Below, one piece after another: positions 7,326 through 16,505 of a stretch of 64,000 bases of DNA; position 1 is the stretch's first letter; each line of letters opens with the position of its first letter. The notes below the pieces were generated by a model. It worked only from the letters and a program-made list of their open reading frames with translations. It had not been told where the DNA came from and searched no databases. The translations under genes and the position numbers were made by a program. The DNA comes from Palsa-295 sp963781105 (GTDB lineage Bacteria; Acidobacteriota; Terriglobia; Acidiferrales; UBA7541): positions 310,001-374,000 of the forward strand of contig CAWAED010000001.1 in the NCBI GenBank assembly GCA_963781105.1, in the 5' to 3' direction.

Positions 7326-9092
7326 ATGCCCACAAAAGCCCTCACACAGCTGACTACCCGCCGGCTGCGCATCCTCTGGATTGTGCTGGGCGCCCTTCTG
7401 TTCGTCAGCATCACGCCGCTCTGGCTTTACCATCGCCAAGTGCTGCGCCTCAGCGAAGAAAAATTGCAAGATACCGAGCGCGTCCAGCAATCCGAAATCA
7501 CTCGTTCGCTCGCCAGTGAAACCCTGCAATTCGAACAGAATCTCCGCGAGCAGCTTCTCAGCCAGCGCCAGGTTCTCGCGCTCACTGGCTGGATAGACAA
7601 CGTGGACGACCCCGCGCACGCTCCGCAACTCGCGCGCCTGCTGCAAAGCTTCGTCGAAAATAATCCCAATATCCTTTACGTCACCGCCGTCAACAAACAA
7701 GCCAAGGGACAATCGGCGGGCAGTTTCAATGCGGACCCGGATCCTTTCGTCGGCGGTGCGCTGAAGCGCGCTTTCACCGCCAGCATTCAAGGCCTGCCCT
7801 TCGTCAGCGAAGCCTTCGGTCTCGGAAAAGATAATCGCCCGGCCCTCGTCGTCTCGGTTCCGCTTTCTTCCGACGGACAATTCACCGGCATGCTCGCCGC
7901 CGTCGTCTCCACCGACCGGCTGCTCGTGCGCCTCCGCGATGCCAGTGTGCGCGAGCGTGTCGTGTACATCGTGGATAGTCACGGCCACATCGTCGCGTAT
8001 CCCGATACCACCGACATGGTCCCAGGTCGCGACGTCACGTCCACTTCCCCCATCGTTCGCCACCTGAAAGAGCTGCCCCAGGAATTGCGCGCCACCGAAA
8101 CGATGCATTTCTTCGAGGCGGACAAAGATAAACATCCCGTCGAAATGATCGGCACCTACAGCACGATTCCAGAGCTGGGTTGGACGGTGATCGCCCAGCG
8201 CAGCCTCGACGAGGCGCGCATCGATGCCGGCGTGAACGAGCTCACCGCCCAGGCGCTCAGCTTCGTCGTGGGCGTCACGCTTGTCGCTCTCTTGTTCGGA
8301 TATCTTTTCGCTCTCGGCATTACGCGCCCTATCCGCGGCCTCGTCGAATCCGTCCGCGCCATCAGCCGCGCCGAATTTCACGAACGCGTCCAGGTCGCCG
8401 GCACCGCCGAAATCGGCGAGCTTGCCGAAACTTTCAACAAAATGGCGGGCGACATCGAGGAGTACATCGAACGCCTGAAGCAAGCCGCCGCGGAAAATCG
8501 CGAGCTATTCCTCGGCTCCATCCGCATGCTCGCCGCGGCCATCGACGAAAAGGATCCCTACACTCGTGGTCACTCCGGCCGCGTCGCTAAATATTCCATC
8601 ATCATCGGCGAATACATGGGCCTCGACACCGAAGAGCTCGATCGCCTGCGCATTTCCGCGCTATTGCATGACGTCGGCAAGATCGGCGTGGACGATCGCG
8701 TCCTGAAAAAGCCCGGCAAGCTCACCGACGAAGAATTCGACCTCATGAAGCAGCACCCCACCAAGGGCGCCAACATCATGCGCCCCGTCGCACAACTGAA
8801 AGACATGCTCCCCGGCATCGAGCTCCACCACGAGCGCATGGACGGCGCCGGCTACCCCTACGGCCTGGTCGGCGATCAAATTCCAATGATGGCTCGCATC
8901 ATCGCCGTAGCCGACACCTTCGACGCCATCACCACCAATCGTCCCTACCAATCCGCCATGGACCTGCAATTCGCCGTAGAACGCATCCGCTCCCTGGCGA
9001 TAGTGAAATTTGATCCCCAAGTAGTGAAATCCCTAGAAGCCGCCATAGCCTCAGGCCGCCTCCGCCTAACCGCCACGCTGGTAGAAGTGTAG
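7326..9092 (+). CDS. Membrane sensor: Cache - HAMP - HD-GYP phosphodiesterase
   Basis: A 588-residue protein predicted to degrade cyclic di-GMP. One membrane segment (about 16-36) precedes a periplasmic dCache-like sensor (about 40-300). A second membrane segment (about 310-330) leads to HAMP (PIRGLVESVRAISRAEF) and a short coiled coil (YIERLKQAAAENRELF). The HD-GYP domain occupies about 395-585 with HSGRVAKYS, HDVGKIGVDDRVL and HHERMDGAGYPYG, so the metal site is intact. The gene is monocistronic, and no diguanylate cyclase lies nearby. The periplasmic ligand cannot be read from sequence. Confidence 0.9.
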   Translation: MPTKALTQLTTRRLRILWIVLGALLFVSITPLWLYHRQVLRLSEEKLQDTERVQQSEITRSLASETLQFEQNLREQLLSQRQVLALTGWIDNVDDPAHAPQLARLLQSFVENNPNILYVTAVNKQAKGQSAGSFNADPDPFVGGALKRAFTASIQGLPFVSEAFGLGKDNRPALVVSVPLSSDGQFTGMLAAVVSTDRLLVRLRDASVRERVVYIVDSHGHIVAYPDTTDMVPGRDVTSTSPIVRHLKELPQELRATETMHFFEADKDKHPVEMIGTYSTIPELGWTVIAQRSLDEARIDAGVNELTAQALSFVVGVTLVALLFGYLFALGITRPIRGLVESVRAISRAEFHERVQVAGTAEIGELAETFNKMAGDIEEYIERLKQAAAENRELFLGSIRMLAAAIDEKDPYTRGHSGRVAKYSIIIGEYMGLDTEELDRLRISALLHDVGKIGVDDRVLKKPGKLTDEEFDLMKQHPTKGANIMRPVAQLKDMLPGIELHHERMDGAGYPYGLVGDQIPMMARIIAVADTFDAITTNRPYQSAMDLQFAVERIRSLAIVKFDPQVVKSLEAAIASGRLRLTATLVEV

Positions 9093-9139
9093 TTTGGCTA
9101 CCAGCCACTTTTCACTGACCACTCGTAACTCATCACGAA

Positions 9140-9176
9140 ATTTCTAGCCACTAGTCACTCGTCACTAGCCACTGCC
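9140..9176. repeat. CACTAGTCACTCGTCACT-type degenerate repeat
   Basis: TTTCTAGCCACTAGTCACTC followed by GTCACTAGCCACTGCC. A near copy lies at 17931-17967. Both lie just beyond the 3' end of a gene. A looser relative (CACCACTCACCACTCACTCC) lies at 10083-10102. Confidence 0.7.
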
Positions 9177-9218
9177 TTTTTGATCTGTGCGCTTCGGTTT
9201 GGTTTTCCCGCGGCTGGA

Positions 9219-10004
9219 CTACTGCTTCCGTGCTGTAAGGTGGCTGATCGTTCGGGCAACAGCGTCATTATTCACGATGGTCATGGTTTTGCCGTCTGGT
9301 GCCACCGTCATCCGCGAGATGTTGAGCACCTTCCCGTCACGTTTATCGGTTTCCTCGATGGTATTCTCGTTGATGCGCTTGACAGAAACACTGTTTGAAT
9401 CGGGATCGCCATTGACCAACGCATCTGTTCCATCGAGTTTAGCCGCATAGGATTGTCCCGTGGGACGGCTAAACTCCAAGCTGTCGCCTTCGACCTTCAA
9501 GGTAAAAAGTAGCCATTGATCCGCGACGTTCTCTATCTTCGACGTTTGCCAAGAACCGGAGATCGCGTGCGAGCCCATCGGGCCTTTCGCAATTCTGGTC
9601 ATGACCACCTTGGCTATGACTGGCAGGGTGTTGGTGTCGCTTCCCCTTGGATAGTCGTCCGTAACCGAGCTGCCGTCAGGGGAAACCGTGAACTCCTCAG
9701 CGCTGACGGTCTTGCCGTTTTTCTTTTCAATTTCCTCGATAGTACGGTCATCGACAATCCTGACACTGAGAGTGTCGTACGGTTGTCCGGTTACGTGTTG
9801 GTCCCGGCCATCGGCCTTAACTTCGATCGCCGGAACGCACGACTTGCAATGGTAGATTCCGTCTTGCAACAGCCACACGGTGGGCTTTGTCGGCAAGGGG
9901 ACGGCACCGAGGTTAATTTTCCAAGTGCCATCGAACGGGCTCTGCGCCATCACAGCGGCGGCCAGCAACGCCACCAGCAATCCAGCCAGAGTTACGTTCT
10001 TCAT
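9219..10004 (-). CDS. Secreted protein of unknown function with an internal duplication
   Basis: A 261-residue protein with a clear signal peptide (MKNVTLAGLLVALLAAAVMA, cleaved near AQS). The mature part begins PFDGTWKINL, a lipocalin-like opening frequent in acidobacterial secreted proteins. Two related halves are visible: TIEEIEKKNGKTVSAEEFTV followed by SPDGSSVT, and TIEETDKRDGKVLNISRMTV followed by APDGKTMT. One CxxC pair (HCKSC) lies in the first half. No enzyme motif is seen. It is divergent from ftsY and convergent with the HD-GYP gene. It is a real gene by signal peptide and repeat, but its function is unknown. Confidence 0.8.
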   Translation of the reverse strand: MKNVTLAGLLVALLAAAVMAQSPFDGTWKINLGAVPLPTKPTVWLLQDGIYHCKSCVPAIEVKADGRDQHVTGQPYDTLSVRIVDDRTIEEIEKKNGKTVSAEEFTVSPDGSSVTDDYPRGSDTNTLPVIAKVVMTRIAKGPMGSHAISGSWQTSKIENVADQWLLFTLKVEGDSLEFSRPTGQSYAAKLDGTDALVNGDPDSNSVSVKRINENTIEETDKRDGKVLNISRMTVAPDGKTMTIVNNDAVARTISHLTARKQ

Positions 10005-10153
10005 AGTTCTCCGCCCGGCAGGTTTGTACTAAAACCGGCCTGCTCACTCCTTAATAGCGCAAAGCTGAGGTCACGTCACTAATCACCACTCACCACTCAC
10101 TCCTCACCGCCTTCTGCTAGAATTAAATGCTCCGCATACAGCGGCAACACAAC

Positions 10154-11107
10154 ATGATCTCGCTCTTCGGACCACCCGAACCCACACTCCTCGAACGCCT
10201 GAAGGATTCCGTCAGCAAAACTCGCACGGAGCTTTCCGCGCGCGTGGAACAAATCCTCACCGGCGATCGCCCGGTTGACCCCGAACTGCTCAAGCAGCTT
10301 GAATCCGCGCTCCTCAGCGCCGACCTCGGCGTGCGCACCACCAAGGAAGTCCTGGTCGCCCTCCGCCAGCAGGTGAACGAACACAAACTCACCGAACCCG
10401 GCTCGCTGAAACGCGAACTCAAAAATCAAATCCTGAAAATCCTCACCGCCCCCGCTGCAAACGGGAATTCCAATTCCGACGGCAAACCAGACAAAGATCC
10501 GCGCGTCATATTCGTCGTCGGCGTCAACGGCACCGGCAAGACCACCACCATCGGCAAACTCACCAGTCGCCTGAAAAAAGAAGGCGCCACGGTAGTTCTC
10601 TGCGCCGCCGACACCTTCCGCGCCGCGGCCATCGAACAACTCGAAGTCTGGGCTCGCCGCTCCAGCGTCGAACTCATCAAACAAAAACCCGGCGCCGATC
10701 CCTCCGCCGTAGTTTTCGACGCACTCGCAGCCGCCCGCGCGCGCAACGCCGATGTCGTCATCGTGGACACCGCCGGCCGCCTGCACACCAAGTCCAATCT
10801 AATGGCCGAGCTGGACAAAATGAAACGCACCGCCGCGAAAGTAATTCCCGGCGCGCCGCACGACGTGCTGCTAGTCCTAGACGCCACCACCGGCCAGAAC
10901 GGCCTCAATCAAGCCCGCGAATTCTGGAGCCACGCCGGCGTCACAGGAATCGTCCTGACCAAACTCGATGGCACAGCAAAAGGCGGCATCGTGGTAGCCA
11001 TAGCCCGCGAACTGAACCTCCCAATCCGTTTCGTAGGCACAGGCGAAAAAATCGACGACTTGGTGCCCTTTGACGCGCAAACCTACGTCAACTCACTTTT
11101 TGACTAA
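10154..11107 (+). CDS. ftsY: Signal recognition particle receptor FtsY
   Basis: A 317-residue SRP GTPase that docks ribosome-nascent chain complexes at the membrane. The N-terminal helical bundle (LKDSVSKTRTELSARVEQIL) precedes the NG domain with GVNGTGKTTTIGKL (P-loop), DTAGRLHTKSNLM (G3), TKLDGTAKGG (G4) and a final closing helix (TYVNSLFD). The acidic A domain of E. coli FtsY is absent, as in many bacteria. I chose the ATG at 10154 because MISLFGPPEP fits the family; the ATG at 10127 adds nine residues. Confidence 0.93.
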   Translation: MISLFGPPEPTLLERLKDSVSKTRTELSARVEQILTGDRPVDPELLKQLESALLSADLGVRTTKEVLVALRQQVNEHKLTEPGSLKRELKNQILKILTAPAANGNSNSDGKPDKDPRVIFVVGVNGTGKTTTIGKLTSRLKKEGATVVLCAADTFRAAAIEQLEVWARRSSVELIKQKPGADPSAVVFDALAAARARNADVVIVDTAGRLHTKSNLMAELDKMKRTAAKVIPGAPHDVLLVLDATTGQNGLNQAREFWSHAGVTGIVLTKLDGTAKGGIVVAIARELNLPIRFVGTGEKIDDLVPFDAQTYVNSLFD

Positions 11108-11140
11108 GCTCGCAGCCAGCGCAGCCGTTGAAGTTGTAGC

Positions 11141-11158
11141 GGCGCCCTTTAGGGCGCC
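11141..11158. repeat. Hairpin GGCGCCCT-TT-AGGGCGCC
   Basis: Perfect 8-bp arms in the ftsY-ribD gap, flanked by GTAGC on the left and A on the right. The hairpin at 40183 has the same flanks (CTAGC, A) and different but still complementary inner bases. There is no T-run. Confidence 0.7.
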
Positions 11159-11191
11159 AGCCTTGGTGTACGCTCCTGATCGGTCCGCAAC

Positions 11192-12325
11192 GTGAACACG
11201 AACGCCACCGATGAAAAATGGATGTCTCGCGCCCTCGACCAGGCAATCCAGGGCGTGGCCCTAGCGCACCCGAACCCGATCGTCGGCGCAGTGCTGGTCA
11301 AAAATGGCAGGATTGTAGCCGAAGGTTTCCACGCCTACGACCGCCGCGATCACGCCGAGATCGTAGCCCTGAAAAAAGCCGGAAAAAAATCCCGCGGCGC
11401 GACTCTGTACGTAACGCTCGAACCCTGCTGCACCACCGGACGCACCGGCCCCTGCACCAAAGCCATCATCGCCGCCGGCGTCAAACGAGTGGTCGCGGCA
11501 ATGCGCGATCCGAATCCTGCCGTCTCCGGCAAAGGCTTCGCCGCGCTTCAGCGCGCGGGAATTGCGGTACACCACGGCGTACTGGAAAATTTTGCCCGCC
11601 GCTACAACGAAGACTTCGCCTGGTGGATTCAAACCAAGCGCCCGCTCGTCACTCTGAAAACCGCGCTCACGCTCGACGGCCAAATCGCCCAACGCGCTGG
11701 CAGCGTCACCTGGATCACCAGCGAGGAATCGCGCTACGCGGTCCAGCACTTGCGTCACGAAGCCGACGCAATCCTCACCGGCATCGGCACCATCCTCGCC
11801 GACGATCCGCGTCTAACCGACCGCTCCGGCGAACCGCGCCGCCGCCCGCTCCTCCGCGCCATCGTGGATTCGCGCTTGCGCACACCGCTGCGCTCAAAAA
11901 TCGTAAAATCCGCAAAGAACGACGTCGTAGTATTCACCACGCAATCGCCCACCTCGCCGAAAGCCCGCGCCCTCCAGCGCGCCGGCGTCGAAGTCTTCCG
12001 TGTTGACGCCCACCGCGGCCGAGTGGATCTGCAAGCCGTAATCCGCGAACTAGGCAAACGTGAAATATTGAACGTCCTGCTAGAAGCCGGCGCCGAGCTG
12101 AACGGCGCTGCACTCGAGGCCGGCATTGTGGCCAAAATGATTCTCTTCTATGCTCCCAAAATCATGGGCACCGGCGGCGTACCCCTGGCCAGCATCCCGT
12201 CCAGCTGGTTTGCAAAATCGCCGACACTCGAGAATCTCCAGTACGCAAAATCAGGCCCAGACTTCGTAGTCACAGGATACTTTCACGATGTTTACAGGCA
12301 TCACCGAGCAAGTAGGAAAAATTGA
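11192..12325 (+). CDS. ribD: Bifunctional riboflavin deaminase/reductase RibD
   Basis: A 377-residue enzyme performing steps two and three of riboflavin synthesis. The N-terminal deaminase domain has the zinc site HAEIVALKKAG and PCCTTGRTGPCTKAI. The C-terminal reductase (about 150-360) shows TLKTALTLDGQIA, WITSEESRYAVQHLRHEADA and VDSRLRTP. The GTG at 11192 is the likely start; an in-frame ATG at 11222 is possible. The end overlaps ribE by 38 bp. I see no FMN riboswitch in the 85-bp leader. Confidence 0.92.
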   Translation: MNTNATDEKWMSRALDQAIQGVALAHPNPIVGAVLVKNGRIVAEGFHAYDRRDHAEIVALKKAGKKSRGATLYVTLEPCCTTGRTGPCTKAIIAAGVKRVVAAMRDPNPAVSGKGFAALQRAGIAVHHGVLENFARRYNEDFAWWIQTKRPLVTLKTALTLDGQIAQRAGSVTWITSEESRYAVQHLRHEADAILTGIGTILADDPRLTDRSGEPRRRPLLRAIVDSRLRTPLRSKIVKSAKNDVVVFTTQSPTSPKARALQRAGVEVFRVDAHRGRVDLQAVIRELGKREILNVLLEAGAELNGAALEAGIVAKMILFYAPKIMGTGGVPLASIPSSWFAKSPTLENLQYAKSGPDFVVTGYFHDVYRHHRASRKN

Positions 12326-12956
12326 ATCGCTAGAGCACGCGCACGACGGCGGACGCCTCCGCGTCAGCTTCGGCAGCTCCACTATCGGCGCTGCGTCCGA
12401 AATCGCGCGCGAAACAAAACTCGGTGACAGCATCTCCGTCAACGGCTGCTGCCTGACAGTAGTCGACTTCACCGCCAACGACTTCGCCGCCGATCTCTCC
12501 GGCGAAACTCTCCGCCGCACCAATTTCGGCGAAAAAAAGCCCGGCCATCTCGTCAATCTCGAACGCCCGCTAGCCACCGGCGCCCGCCTAGGCGGCCACT
12601 TCATGCAAGGGCACGTAGACGGCATCGGCCGCGTCACCCGCCTAGTCCCCGAAGGCGACAACTGGTGGCTCTCCGTCCGGGTCCCCGAAGATCTCCGCCG
12701 CTACGTAGCCGAAAAAGGTTCCATCGCAATTGACGGCATCAGCCTCACCGTAGCCCACTGGCACGATGGCATCGCCGACATCGCGATCATCCCATTCACG
12801 CACGAGCACACCAATGTCCACGCGATGTCGCCGAACGACGCAGTAAACGTGGAAGTGGACATCCTGGCCAAATACGTAGAAAGTCTGATGCACCAAGAAA
12901 AATCCGGCGCCACCTCGCACCTCACAGTGAAGCAACTAGTAGAGGAAGGCTTCTAA
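12288..12956 (+). CDS. ribE: Riboflavin synthase, alpha chain
   Basis: A 222-residue enzyme that dismutates two 6,7-dimethyl-8-ribityllumazines to riboflavin. The N-terminus MFTGITEQVGKI is diagnostic, and the two lumazine-binding repeats are clear: SISVNGCCLTVVD with ETLRRTNFG, and GSIAIDGISLTVA with HEHTNVHAM. It starts inside ribD. The lumazine synthase ribH does not follow; ribBA lies 35 kb away. Some species name this gene ribC. Confidence 0.94.
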   Translation: MFTGITEQVGKIESLEHAHDGGRLRVSFGSSTIGAASEIARETKLGDSISVNGCCLTVVDFTANDFAADLSGETLRRTNFGEKKPGHLVNLERPLATGARLGGHFMQGHVDGIGRVTRLVPEGDNWWLSVRVPEDLRRYVAEKGSIAIDGISLTVAHWHDGIADIAIIPFTHEHTNVHAMSPNDAVNVEVDILAKYVESLMHQEKSGATSHLTVKQLVEEGF

Positions 12957-12966
12957 TGGGTTCGGC

Positions 12967-13000
12967 TGTCATCCCGAGGGCAGCGAGGGACCTCTCTCCG
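12967..13000. repeat. Dispersed repeat, core CATCCCGAGGGCAGCGAGGGA
   Basis: Copy of the dispersed intergenic repeat, directly after ribE. It reads TGTCATCCCGAGGGCAGCG then AGGGACCTCTCTCCG. Confidence 0.8.
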
Positions 13001-13034
13001 ATTGAGCGCACATCGCGAACGCGCTAACACGCAA

Positions 13035-14210
13035 ATGCCTAAGCCTAACCACCCCGACATCGCCGTAATCGGCTCCGGCGTCTTCGGCGCGTGGACCTCC
13101 TACTTCCTGCAAAAATCCGGCGCCCAAGTCGCTCTCTTCGACGCCTACGGCCCAGCCAACTCCCGCGCCAGCTCCGGCGGCGAATCGCGCATCATCCGCA
13201 TGGGCTATGGCTCAGACGACATCTACACCCACTGGTCCCTCCGCGCTCTTCCCCTCTGGAAGCAAATCTTCGCCGAAGCCGCGCGCCCCGAATTGTTCCA
13301 ACAAACCGGCGTCCTCTGGATCGCCCACGATAAATATCAATACGCGCTAGACACTCTAGCCGCCCTGCAAGACCACAAAGTCCCGCACGAACGCCTCTCG
13401 CTCCTCGGCCTGCGCAAACACTATCCGCAAATCGCCTTCGACGAAGACGCCTGGGGCATCTTCGAACCCGAAAGCGGCGTCCTGCTAGCCCGCCGCGCCG
13501 TGCAGACCGTAGTCGAACAAGCAAAAAAAATCGGCGTCGCCTATCGCAACGACGCCATCGTCGCACCAACCGGCACAACGCTAGGAAAAATCACAAACCT
13601 GAAAACCACCGCCGGCGAAACAATCTCCGCCGCCACCTACATCTTCGCCTGCGGCCCCTGGCTAGCGAAAATCTTCCCGGACCTTCTAGCAAATCGCATC
13701 TTCCCGTCGCGCCAGGAAATTTTCTTCTTCGGCATCCCTCCCGGCGAAATGAATTTCGCGCAACCAAATCTTCCCACATGGCTCTACCTGAAAGACGAAT
13801 TCTACGGAATGCCTGACATCGAATCCCGCGGCCTGAAAGTCGCCGACGATCGCCACGGCCAACCCGTCGATCCCGACACGCAATCCCGCGTCGCCAGCCC
13901 CGAAGCCCTCGAAGCAGCGCAAAAATTCATAGCTCGCCGCTTCCCTACCCTGAAAAACGCTCCCATCGTCGAAACGCGCGTCTGCCAATACGAAAACACC
14001 TCCAACGGAGATTTCCTGATCGATCGTCACCCGGATTTCGACAACATCTGGCTGGTAGGCGGCGGCTCCGGCCACGGCTTCAAGCATGGCCCATCGCTGG
14101 GAGACTACGTAGCCGCTCGCGTAACCGAATCGAGCCCCGCAAAAAACGAAATCGAGCCGCGCTTCTCCCTAGCCACCAAAGAAACGATCCAAAACCGCTC
14201 AGTCCACTAG
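13035..14210 (+). CDS. FAD-dependent amine oxidase, monomeric sarcosine oxidase / N-methyltryptophan oxidase family
   Basis: A 391-residue flavoenzyme of the MSOX/DAO family. The dinucleotide motif is IGSGVFGAWTSYFLQKSGAQ with the acidic residue in LFDAYG, and RASSGGESRIIRMGYG is typical of MSOX. Near residue 320 VCQYENTSNGDFLIDRHPDF aligns with the MSOX segment whose Cys carries covalent FAD, and GGGSGHGFKHGPSLG closes the FAD site. Likely substrates are N-methyl amino acids, releasing formaldehyde and hydrogen peroxide; the exact substrate is not readable. The start at 13035 is chosen because similarity begins at HPDIAVIG; earlier residues come from spacer. Confidence 0.85.
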   Translation: MPKPNHPDIAVIGSGVFGAWTSYFLQKSGAQVALFDAYGPANSRASSGGESRIIRMGYGSDDIYTHWSLRALPLWKQIFAEAARPELFQQTGVLWIAHDKYQYALDTLAALQDHKVPHERLSLLGLRKHYPQIAFDEDAWGIFEPESGVLLARRAVQTVVEQAKKIGVAYRNDAIVAPTGTTLGKITNLKTTAGETISAATYIFACGPWLAKIFPDLLANRIFPSRQEIFFFGIPPGEMNFAQPNLPTWLYLKDEFYGMPDIESRGLKVADDRHGQPVDPDTQSRVASPEALEAAQKFIARRFPTLKNAPIVETRVCQYENTSNGDFLIDRHPDFDNIWLVGGGSGHGFKHGPSLGDYVAARVTESSPAKNEIEPRFSLATKETIQNRSVH

Positions 14211-14235
14211 TCCGTCCAGGCGTGAGTTGCAGTTG

Positions 14236-14985
14236 CTATTTCGTTCGAGGAGTAGTCGCCGGACGCAGCGAATAAATAATCCGGCTGACGTCCGCTTGCG
14301 ATGGCACGGACGTTGCCCCGCGCTTCGCTCCAACCCAAAGCTCGATCTTACGATCCTGCTCGTCGAATGCCTCAATCACCGCCGGCATGGTCGGTCCCGG
14401 GTCGCCTTCCTGAAAACCGCGCACCGTTTCGGTCTGGAAGGAATAGAGATGGCTTTTGAACCTCGAGACGGAAATATCCTTTATCAGGAGCAAAACGGAG
14501 TTCTCAGCCATCTCTTGTCTTGACCACGTCAAGCGCAGATCCCCAGGCGTCACGTTTAAAGTCTTCGAAAGCAGCGCGTACCTCGATTGCAATGTGCCTG
14601 ATCCGAATACACTCGTCGTTGTCACGCCGCGATTGAGATCTCGCTCTTTGATTGCCGACAATTCGTTGGGGATCTGCGCGGGATCAAAAATCAAAATGAA
14701 TGGTCCGTTCGAGAAATAAAGTATGACCTGCGAGCTGAATTTTTTCTCGAGAGTTAACTCCGTCCAGGGCGACTCGAGCTCATATCCGAAATAGGTGTAG
14801 GTTTTTCCAGTTGAGGTCTCGGCGGGTACGGCCGGTAGGGGCACCGGCACATGCCATAACTCGGGCGTCTTCCGCGCGTTCCACCTCGAGTAGAGAAGGA
14901 AGCCAACCGGTCGCCCGTATACAAAAAAGATCGCCGCCACCGCACAAACGATCGCCGTGCAACTCCAGTTACGCCGATTAGTCAC
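14236..14985 (-). CDS. Hypothetical protein with one N-terminal membrane anchor
   Basis: A 249-residue protein I do not recognise. Residues about 8-32 form a membrane segment (CTAIVCAVAAIFFVYGRPVG), probably a signal anchor. The rest looks like a folded domain with alternating strands (YTYFGYELESPW, SQVILYFSNGPFILIFDP, VLLLIKDISVSRFKSHLYSF). No known catalytic motif is seen. Normal codon character and a clean start in the gap support a real gene. It is convergent with the MSOX-like gene (26 bp apart) and upstream of the APC permease gene on the same strand. Confidence 0.65.
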   Translation of the reverse strand: MTNRRNWSCTAIVCAVAAIFFVYGRPVGFLLYSRWNARKTPELWHVPVPLPAVPAETSTGKTYTYFGYELESPWTELTLEKKFSSQVILYFSNGPFILIFDPAQIPNELSAIKERDLNRGVTTTSVFGSGTLQSRYALLSKTLNVTPGDLRLTWSRQEMAENSVLLLIKDISVSRFKSHLYSFQTETVRGFQEGDPGPTMPAVIEAFDEQDRKIELWVGAKRGATSVPSQADVSRIIYSLRPATTPRTK

Positions 14986-15068
14986 GCGGTTGCCCTTAGC
15001 ATTCGATCGGCTCAGGCCACAAGCCGCGGGTTCCGCGCATTGTACACCAATGCAATAAACTCCAGTAT

Positions 15069-16505
15069 TTACCTTATGCTCTCCCGCGCCTTCGCCCGCA
15101 CCCCGCGATAATACAAAATCAATCCCAGCAAAACCGAAAACACCGTTCCCAGCACCAACTTCTCCACGAACATAAATTTATCCACCGACTCCGCAGGCGG
15201 AATCAGCGACAGCGCAATTCCTCCGGTCACCACAATAATCCCCAGCAAACTGGCGATCCACACGCCCACCTTGCCACCGGGAATCAAAACCGCATTCGCG
15301 TTCGCTCCGCGATCCTTTCGGTAAGCCAGTTTGATCGCCGCCGCATACATATAAATCAGCGAAATAAAATAAACGATGGTCGTCGCGTCCACCAGAATCT
15401 GATAAGCGCTGTTTGCCGTCTCGTTGATTTGACTCAACAGCAGAATAACCGCAGAAATTCCCGCCTGCACCAAAATCGCCACGTGCGGCGTCTTCCAACG
15501 CGGATGAATCCTGCCAAACGCCGCCGGCAAATAGCGGTCAATCCCCACCACGAACGGCACCCGCGAGACTCCCGCCACAGTGCTGCCGACGCCGCCCGCA
15601 TTCCCCACCGAAACCAGCAGCGCCGCCAGCACTCCCAAAAATCCCACCCGCAGCATCGTCGAACCCATCGTGATCGCTTGAAATACGCCGCTCTTCGGAT
15701 CCACCTGCTCCGCCGGCACCAGCGAAAGCACCGCAAACGTCCCCACGATGTAAATCACCGCGATCAGCGCTCCCGACGCAAAAATCGCGCGCGGAAATAC
15801 TCGCCGCGGGTCGCGCACCTCTTCACTCATCATGGACGCGATTTCCAACCCCGTGAACGCAAACGCGATTTGCGGCCAGAAGTTCACCGTGCCCCAATCC
15901 CACGTCGGCATCATGTTCGGCCAAGTGAAATGAGTCACCGCACCATGCGCGCGCCACAAAATCACCGCCACCACTGTCAGAATCAACAAAGGCAGATAAG
16001 TCGAGACTCCTCCTGCGTTCTGCAGCCACTTGCCGATATTCAGCCCAATCAGATTCAGCCCCACTGCCACAGCCAGCAGCACGAACGATCCCGCCAGCAA
16101 AAATCCGCGATCTTGCGCCAAAGCCGCGCCGCGCGGTCCAATCACGTACGCGCTCATCGCCGCGCTCGCCAGCAGCAAAGCCGGAAAATAAAAAATCGTG
16201 TAGATCCAATACGTCCAGCCCGCGATGAATCCGTGAAAATCTCCGAACGCTTCCTTCGACCACGCGTACAATCCGCCTTCTTCCGGAAATCTCGAAGTCA
16301 ATTCCACGATCACCAGTGCCGTCGGCACAAAAAATCCCACAGCCGATAGCGCCCACAATGAAATGGAAGAAGTTCCGTTGTGGCCCGCCGCCGCGATCCA
16401 CCGCGGCCCCAGGACCGCCGCAATATTAAATAGCAGCAAATCCCAAAAACCCATCACCCGGCGCAGCTGAGCTTTTGGATTGGTCGACGAAGGGGTAGTG
16501 CTCAC
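15069..16505 (-). CDS. APC-superfamily amino acid permease
   Basis: A 478-residue transporter with about 12 membrane segments. The first helix contains MGFWDLLLFNIAAVLGPRW, where the broken-helix motif of the family occurs, and EEGGLYAWSKEAFGDFHGFI is the typical loop after helix 2. AFTGLEIASMMSEEVRDPRR (helix 6 region) is characteristic of the amino acid-polyamine-organocation group. The substrate is unknown. It starts with GTG inside the stop of the ABC ATPase gene (GTGA overlap), making it the last gene of a mobA-ATPase-permease operon. Confidence 0.87.
   Translation of the reverse strand: MSTTPSSTNPKAQLRRVMGFWDLLLFNIAAVLGPRWIAAAGHNGTSSISLWALSAVGFFVPTALVIVELTSRFPEEGGLYAWSKEAFGDFHGFIAGWTYWIYTIFYFPALLLASAAMSAYVIGPRGAALAQDRGFLLAGSFVLLAVAVGLNLIGLNIGKWLQNAGGVSTYLPLLILTVVAVILWRAHGAVTHFTWPNMMPTWDWGTVNFWPQIAFAFTGLEIASMMSEEVRDPRRVFPRAIFASGALIAVIYIVGTFAVLSLVPAEQVDPKSGVFQAITMGSTMLRVGFLGVLAALLVSVGNAGGVGSTVAGVSRVPFVVGIDRYLPAAFGRIHPRWKTPHVAILVQAGISAVILLLSQINETANSAYQILVDATTIVYFISLIYMYAAAIKLAYRKDRGANANAVLIPGGKVGVWIASLLGIIVVTGGIALSLIPPAESVDKFMFVEKLVLGTVFSVLLGLILYYRGVRAKARESIR

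Noticed and set aside
7173..8483. 436-codon antisense frame over the HD-GYP sensor
   Set aside because: Shadow of a well-supported gene with HAMP and HD-GYP motifs.
11108..11191. Possible FMN riboswitch before ribD
   Set aside because: The leader is short and lacks the conserved GGGGCAGGG and other RFN-element parts; only the GGCGCCCT hairpin is present.
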